64,000 bases of DNA from Mangifera indica (lineage: Eukaryota; Streptophyta; Magnoliopsida; Sapindales; Anacardiaceae), in the NCBI RefSeq assembly GCF_011075055.1, contig NC_058153.1:5146001-5210000 (forward strand). The letters run 5' to 3'. This document shows positions 58,238 to 64,000 of this stretch, piece by piece. Both the position numbers and the translations under genes were made by a program. Below the pieces are notes generated by a model. That model was not told the origin of the DNA. It saw only the letters and a list, made by a program, of their open reading frames with translations, and searched no databases. Numbering within the stretch: the first letter of the stretch is position 1; the number at the start of each line of letters is the position of its first letter.

Positions 58238-60115
58238 TATTGCAAGCTAAGACCTTAAAAAGTTTTCGTTTTAAAACTTGTAATCTACTGGGTTTAATCT
58301 TTTGGTTTAATCCCTTTTTAGTATATTTTCATATTTATTGGCACTTGGTATTGCAGGCTACGTTCAAGATCACATTGGTTGTGCCTTCTGAACTCGTGGC
58401 TCTCTCCAACGTGCCTAGCATTGAGGAGAAAGTGGATGGTAATCAAAAAACAGTTTCTTACGAAGAATCACCAATAATGTCTACTTATTTGGTGGCAGTT
58501 GTTATTGGTTTGTTTGATTATGTGGAAGATCACACCTCTGATGGTACGGTTATCCTATATGTTTTCTTGTTTTTTTTTAGGTTTTTACAATTTTTATTAT
58601 TGCACTGAAGACACTTGAACTTTACAAAGAGTATGTATTTCCATCACCTCATCATTTCATTTATTGGTTTTTAATCTCAGCCTTCACATTTCAGGCATTG
58701 ACTATGATTATTGGTTAAGCCATTAGTATCTTTCTTTTGGTACACAGAATATTATCTGCTGTTTGGTATCAAATTAATAATGCTAACTTTTGCAGATACT
58801 TTGTGGTGCCATAATCTCTTCCTAAATTGGATATGATTGCAATTCCTGATTTTGCTGCTGGTGCCATGGAGAATTATGGGTTAGTCACTTGTCATGAAAC
58901 AACTTTGCTCTACGATGATAAACATTCTGTAGCTGTTAACAAGCAAAGGGTAATGTTTCATCTCTCAATGTTGGTCTTGCTTTCTGGTTCTACTTTGAGT
59001 GTCGCAATGATGGAGCTATTTTTTAAATCATTGTCTACAATATATTTACTAATTAATTATTTTTACTGGCTGTTGTTAAGGTTGCAACTGTAGTAGCTCA
59101 TGAATTGGCTCATCAATGGTTTGGCAATCTTGTAACAATGGAATTGTGGACACACTGATGGCTTAATGAGGATTTTGCAACATGGGTAATTCCTTTGCTT
59201 CATATGGATTCTTGTTGCACATATTACAGCATGAACTATCAAATAAAGTTTATGCAATTGATTGTGTGTAGGTGAGCTATTTAGCAACTGATAGCTTGTT
59301 TCCAGAATGGAAAATATGGACTCAGTTTCTTGATGAATCTACTGAGGGTCTTAGGTTAGATGGACTCATCAAATCCCACCCAATTGAGGTGTTTGATTAT
59401 TGACTACAATTCATTTTGTTTGCTTGTAGGAAATTAGTATAGTTGTTCTTCTCGTATATTACATCCTAAGCATATTGTTCTTTCCAGGTTGATATAAATC
59501 ATGCTTGTGAAATCAATGAAATATTTGATGCAATAAGTTATAGAAAAGGTGCATCTGTCATCAAGATGCTACAAAGTTATCCAAGTGCTGAAGTCTTTCA
59601 GGCTTGTCATTCTTTTTGTTTCTTCAAGTTTCTTGTCTAAGTCACTTAATCTTCCCAATCATCTAATACTTAGTTTTTGCAAAGTTTGCATAGCCTTGTA
59701 CCCTTTTCATAAGTACCTCAAGAATAGTCTTCATTCCATAACCTGTAAATGGGAATTTAATTTGCTTTTCTTTTTCTTTATTTATTTTCTTTAGCAAATA
59801 ATTAGATACTGATACTAATGTGTTTAGCTTGTTTAATAAGGGGAAGTTTAATTTACATATCAGTGGTATTGTCACGGACTTGGCCTCAATAAAAAATGCT
59901 TCATGTCTCATTCTTGGTTGCAAGAATTAAATCGTCAATAGATTTTATGAATTTATGCTTTCTTTTAGTTGCTTGTGTTTCTTTGTTAGTAACTAATCTG
60001 TAGCACCGTTGGGAATGTTTTGTTCTAGCATGGTGAGTGGCTAGGATCCATGAGGCTATATATGTTATAGGTGAGGATTGATGGAAAGTTTTATCAATTT
60101 TATAGAGAAAGTTAC

Positions 60116-61430
60116 TGTTGAAATGTATCATGTAAAATAAGGAATGTATCGTGTAAAATAGGAAAACTTAGATGTTTTTCCTAAGTTAGTTAGGTATACT
60201 AACTGTCTTTCTTAAATTCATTAGGTATACTTATCTATATAATGATTGTATTTCTTATAATCAATATATTGAAAATTCATCAGTCATCTTTGTTCTTATG
60301 CTATCTGAGTTGAAAATACCCTTCAATACCCTGTCAACTTCAAGCAATATCTTTCCAATCAGTCAGCCTCTTTTTGGTGAAGGAAGATTTGTTTTCCAGA
60401 CAATCAATATTTTCCTTTTTTCCAGACATCATCACGTGAGTACTAATTTCTAACATTGATTTTTGACAAAGCTCAATCTCCCTTCTCCTCGTATTGGATC
60501 AAAAGTCTGACAACATTAGATTGATCGTTTGTTCTTCACTGGCAAAACCCTTAAACCTCGTCGCAGTTCGTTGCTGCACACGCCTCTCGACTTGCTAACA
60601 TCTTTCTTCAATGTGTGACATCTCACCACCGGCACTAGTGTACTCAAACAACGCTAGCGATCACGTCCCCAAATCCCCATCGTCGGACGCATCGTCACCA
60701 TATTTGGAAAACATGATTTTCCTTGATTTTGTTCGTGTTCAGTTTTCGGTCCTCCCTAAGTCACCCAAAGCACTCTTCAAGCGTGTTTGGCCCTTGCCTA
60801 GTCTGTTTTTACTTCAGTTCGTATAATTTTGCACTCATCCATGGTGTTTGAGGGATCAAATTCTAAATCAAGTTCTTTTCCCTTTTTATCTCTTCCTACA
60901 ATTATAACTGATAAATTAATAAAGAATGCCAATTATACCTCTTGGGTTGCCTCTGTTGAATTATGGTGTATGGGATAAGGTTTGGAAGACCACTTAACTA
61001 CCAAAGCTGAGGATAATAAGTCTGATAATACTATGTAAATTAGGATTGACGCTTCCTTGTGTAGCATGTTTTGGAACACTATTGACCTCAATTTCAATCC
61101 ATTTTTAAGGTCTATCGAACATGTTTTGAAATCTTGACTCAGGTCAAGCTCCTCCATACCAATTATATTAAAAAATTATACTCGGTTGTGTCTACTTTTG
61201 TTCATCTCAAACAACAAAGAATGAGCATGTCAGAGTTTCTTGTTCGGATGACCTCTCTTAAGAAGGAATTCAACTTACTTCTTCCCACTAGTAAGTTTAG
61301 CATGAAATTTTGCAAAGTTTGGCATTTTGTATACGTTACTATTGTGAAGTGTTGGTTTGTTTAAATATGACTATTGAGAGAGCTAGTTGTCGGATTTTAA
61401 AATTAGAGAGAATGTATGGTTTCAGGAGTG
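60116..61430 (+). mobile_element. Copia-type retrotransposon fragment inside the APM1 pseudogene
   Basis: An LTR-like stretch beginning TGTTGAAATGTATCATG (60116) runs to about 60298, followed by TGCTATCTGAGT, a degraded match to the TGGTATCAGAGC primer site. Downstream (about 60958-61300) broken frames read ELWCMG, GLEDHLTTKAED and LKQQRMSMSEFLVRMTSLKK, resembling the gag region of Copia elements. No pol or second LTR was found. It sits where the middle exons of APM1 are missing. Confidence 0.5.
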
Positions 61431-63369
61431 TTGTTAAGGTAAGAATTTGAAACTTGGGGGATATATGTAATTTGATCTGCAATGAAACATTAAAGGGAGT
61501 AGCTCCTCAGACAGATAGGGTTATGAATCACTTCTGAGAATATATAGAGAGACTGATCTGAGTCAAGAGAGAACACACATTCTAGGTATCAAAATGGCCT
61601 TATTTAAAGTGATTCAAATTATTTTGGAATTTTAGAGTCGGAGGCAATTTCATATTGGCTTATGCTTTTCAGGTTCATTAGCATCTTGTACAGATTATAA
61701 TTCTTGAAGTTCTCAACTTTATTTTGTCTTCTGAGGTATCTTGTCAAGTAGTTTCTTATTGGTGAGATTGGATGTCAATATTAAGCCATTCAATCACTCA
61801 TTTAATTTCCAATTTAATATAGGTTCGCAGCCAAGATGCTGTCTTTGGACTTTCTGTTGGTGGAGAAGGACGTGAAACAGCTTGGAAGTGGCTGATGGTA
61901 TTACTCATTTAAATATCCAGTGCATCTAAATTTTGGAAGAATAAGTTTAATAACGATGTGAATGCTTTGTCTTTTGGTATTATGTTGATTGGAAATGTGA
62001 TTTTGCATGTTAGGTGGCATCATTATGCATTGTATATTGTTTTCGAGTGATAAGATAGAAAACTGAAGAGAGATGCAAGATTTCTTAAATCAATCAGAAA
62101 GAGGGAGAAAGTGAAAAAATAGGTTTGAAGAAGATTAATAAGAAGAAAGGGACAGGTGTCTGTAGTATTCTGATCACAGATAGGACTGTGAAGTTTAGAA
62201 TTTCTTAAAATTCTGAAACTTTATGTACTGTAGGGGAAAATATGGATTCACATTATTATGCAACTGAACTAATCAAACCTTATCTGATTTCTAGAAAGTA
62301 CAAAGCTTGCAAAAGAATTGGCTAGTTAATTATGAGATTTTATTGCAAGGTTGTCTGGCAACGAATTGCAATTGAGGTTTGGACTTCCAAGCCATTAGTC
62401 ATTAGGAGTTCTGGAAAGATAACTGTCATTAAAACCTTGATTAGAATTATTTACCCAAAAAAAAAAAAAATCTCCATGTTTGTGTGCTTTGAGGTGAACA
62501 TACTGGCATGTATCCCAGGGACCTCAAAATTTTAGAATTTCTCCAGCATTGAAGTTAAAAATGATTTAGAATTAAGAGACTATATTGTGATAATAGATGA
62601 GAGTTATTATTACTTAAATTTCTAGTTTTGGTTAAACTGTCAAAGCTTAAGAGGAAATAGTGGAGGTGAATCCTGGCTGCGGCTCAAAGGATGGAAGAAA
62701 TTTCTTCTAGGGATAGGATTTATGAGACGTGGAAACTCACCAAAGAAGATTTACTCACTTTCATAAAGTACTTAATAATCCTGCTCTATTACGTATTCAT
62801 GCTGTGATCTTTTGTAATTTTGAAGAAGGAGAAAATCTTTCAGTAGTGATTAAAATCCCCTCGAACAATACTATACATGCACTTCATTCTTCTTTCTTTA
62901 TTTGTAATACAGGATAACTGGGAGCACATCTCGAAAAGCTGGGGTTCTGGATTTCTCATAACACACTTCGTCAGTGCAGTTGTCTCAACAGTTTGTCCCT
63001 CCCTGCCCTTCCTATTTTCAATTTCTTATTGGCTCTTTTATTTGTTTCAAATTCTGCTTTTAGCTTTTCAATGTTAACACATTTAATTGGTGTGGATTAA
63101 GCTTCCTTTTTTCCCAATTTTTGTCGTAAAATTGTGTTGTCCTTACTCAGTTTGCTTTATTTGAGAAGACTGCAGAAATAGAGGACTTTTTCGCCACCTG
63201 ATCTATTCCCTTAATTGCTAGAACCTGGAAGCAGAGCCTTGAAAGGGTTGACATCAATGCAAAGTGGGTTCAGAGTGTTCAGAACAAAGAACATCTTGCC
63301 GAGGCTGCAAAGGAATTGGCATACAGGAAATACAAAATTGTGATTGATTGGCAGCGTAAATCATCATGA

Positions 63370-63870
63370 GTAAAACATTCCCAGGGAATATGGCCGCAAA
63401 AAATTTACAGGCCTCAACAACAATCATCGAAATCCCAACAGTGTTTGTTGTTATCTCTGTGTGCTGCCTTTTTGCATGTTTTCATTCAAATTCAGTGCTA
63501 AGATCTTTCCCATGGATTCTCTTCCCCTTATCTATTGTGGGAATGTATTTATGTTTGTAGCAGTTGTAACTTGTATCACTCATTCAATAGATGATATGAA
63601 ATAACATTAAGGGCTCAAAACTTAAAGCCATTTTTTTTTAAATAACCAAGAGGTTCAAAGTAATTGCCTCACAGAGCAACTTCGCTCGGAGGCTACAATT
63701 CCACCACAAACAACTGAAATTTACAAAGCCAAGAGTTACTTTAATCCCTTGAACAATGAAAGAAAGAGGTCTATTTGATAATCTGATTAAGCCATTAAAC
63801 CCAGTTGAAAAAAGATTGGCCAAAAACTATATTCGCTAATATCAGCAGCAGAGAAAGAGACGCCAGACCA
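63370..63870. other. Spacer between APM1 pseudogene and PP2C gene
   Basis: About 500 bp between convergent 3' ends. No additional gene is supported; the short open frames here have no motifs. Confidence 0.55.
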
Positions 63871-64000
63871 TCATGTTTTGCTCTTGAACTTCCTATGAGC
63901 TTTCAGATCCACCACGATTACAGTGATGTTATCTTTGCTTCCCTTTTGGAGAGCGCGATTTGAAAGGTACTCTGCTGCTGCTTGGGCAGCAGGGTCAGCC
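63871..64000 (-). CDS. Protein phosphatase 2C, C-terminal end (partial at window edge)
   Basis: On the minus strand the last 42 codons plus stop read ADPAAQAAAEYLSNRALQKG, then SKDNITVIVVDLKAHRKF and a TGA at 63873-63871. The DNITVIVVDL block is the last conserved motif of Mg2+/Mn2+-dependent PP2C serine/threonine phosphatases, in which this Asp-Asn pair helps hold metal. The gene continues beyond 64000, so its clade and target cannot be judged. It converges with the APM1 pseudogene. Confidence 0.85.
   Translation of the reverse strand, partial: ADPAAQAAAEYLSNRALQKGSKDNITVIVVDLKAHRKFKSKT

Larger units (their letters stand above)
50493..63369 (+). pseudogene. APM1: Aminopeptidase M1 (M1 zinc metallopeptidase), pseudogene
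   Basis: The ancestral gene encodes a puromycin-sensitive M1 aminopeptidase. Exons seen: 50493-50708 (MDQFRGQPRLPKFALSKQYD), 51013-51158, 51752-51854, 58357-58543, a remnant at 58602-58630, 58796-58949 (GAMENYG substrate motif), 59081-59185 ([10 protein letters not shown] zinc motif), 59272-59388, 59488-59601, 61823-61897, 62913-62990 and 63151-63369 (ends LAYRKY plus an extension). Defects: TAA in the segment before the GAMEN motif (about 58811); TGA shortly after HELAH, plus Asp for Gly in the NEGFATW block; TGA near 63199; the start of exon 5 missing; and the whole middle of the protein absent between 59601 and 61823, where a Copia relic lies. Exons 1-4 keep an open frame. A young Gypsy element occupies intron 3. 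Confidence 0.92.

Overview
The window is nuclear DNA from a dicot plant. The evidence is AT-rich spacers, GT-AG introns, three plant class II small heat-shock protein genes, a WRKY factor, a plant augmin subunit, and several families of plant transposons. I cannot name the species. Four single-copy host genes can be rebuilt exon by exon into intact frames: augmin subunit AUG1 (298 codons), a WRKY50/51-type factor (158), a cyclopropane-synthase/coclaurine-N-methyltransferase-like enzyme (355) and a twin-CX9C TRIAP1/Mdm35-like protein (91). The three sHSP genes are also intact. A PP2C phosphatase gene enters from the right edge.

Layout. 1-13,865: a directly repeated block of about 3.1 kb, each copy carrying one sHSP gene. 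Copy 2 is split by an old antisense Ty3/Gypsy element (6773-11807, TSD GTGGG) just after the sHSP stop codon. Between the copies lie a Copia RNase H relic and nested Mutator-type elements. 14,388-22,202: a 7.8 kb Mutator-superfamily element (perfect 9-bp TSD TAATTTTTA) carrying a decayed DUF1985/ULP1-like protease gene between two inverted arrays of ~119-bp repeats. 22,472-22,945: a third sHSP gene, inverted. 23-31 kb: spacer with duplications, then AUG1 with a 3.7 kb intron. 31-39 kb: Mutator-type non-autonomous elements, one of them split by a degenerate hAT transposon. 40,976-42,006: WRKY. 44,470-63,369: methyltransferase, TRIAP1-like gene and aminopeptidase M1 locus; from memory these match the order of neighbouring genes on Arabidopsis chromosome 4 (At4g33110/33100/33090). 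The aminopeptidase copy is a pseudogene. Its third intron holds a very young Ty3/Gypsy chromovirus (51861-58237) with LTRs that look identical, TSD TATTG and one unbroken 1748-residue Gag-Pol frame.

How it fits together. The host genes have unrelated duties: heat-stress chaperones, microtubule nucleation, defence transcription, small-molecule methylation and mitochondrial lipid transfer. They do not form one system. The dominant story is transposon activity around and inside genes: an antisense Gypsy element directly behind a heat-shock gene, an 829-bp Mutator-type element in a methyltransferase intron, another about 130 bp upstream of the AUG1 start codon, and a new retrotransposon six bases past a splice donor. 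The most unusual object is the ULP1-carrying Mutator element with long inverted tandem-repeat arms.
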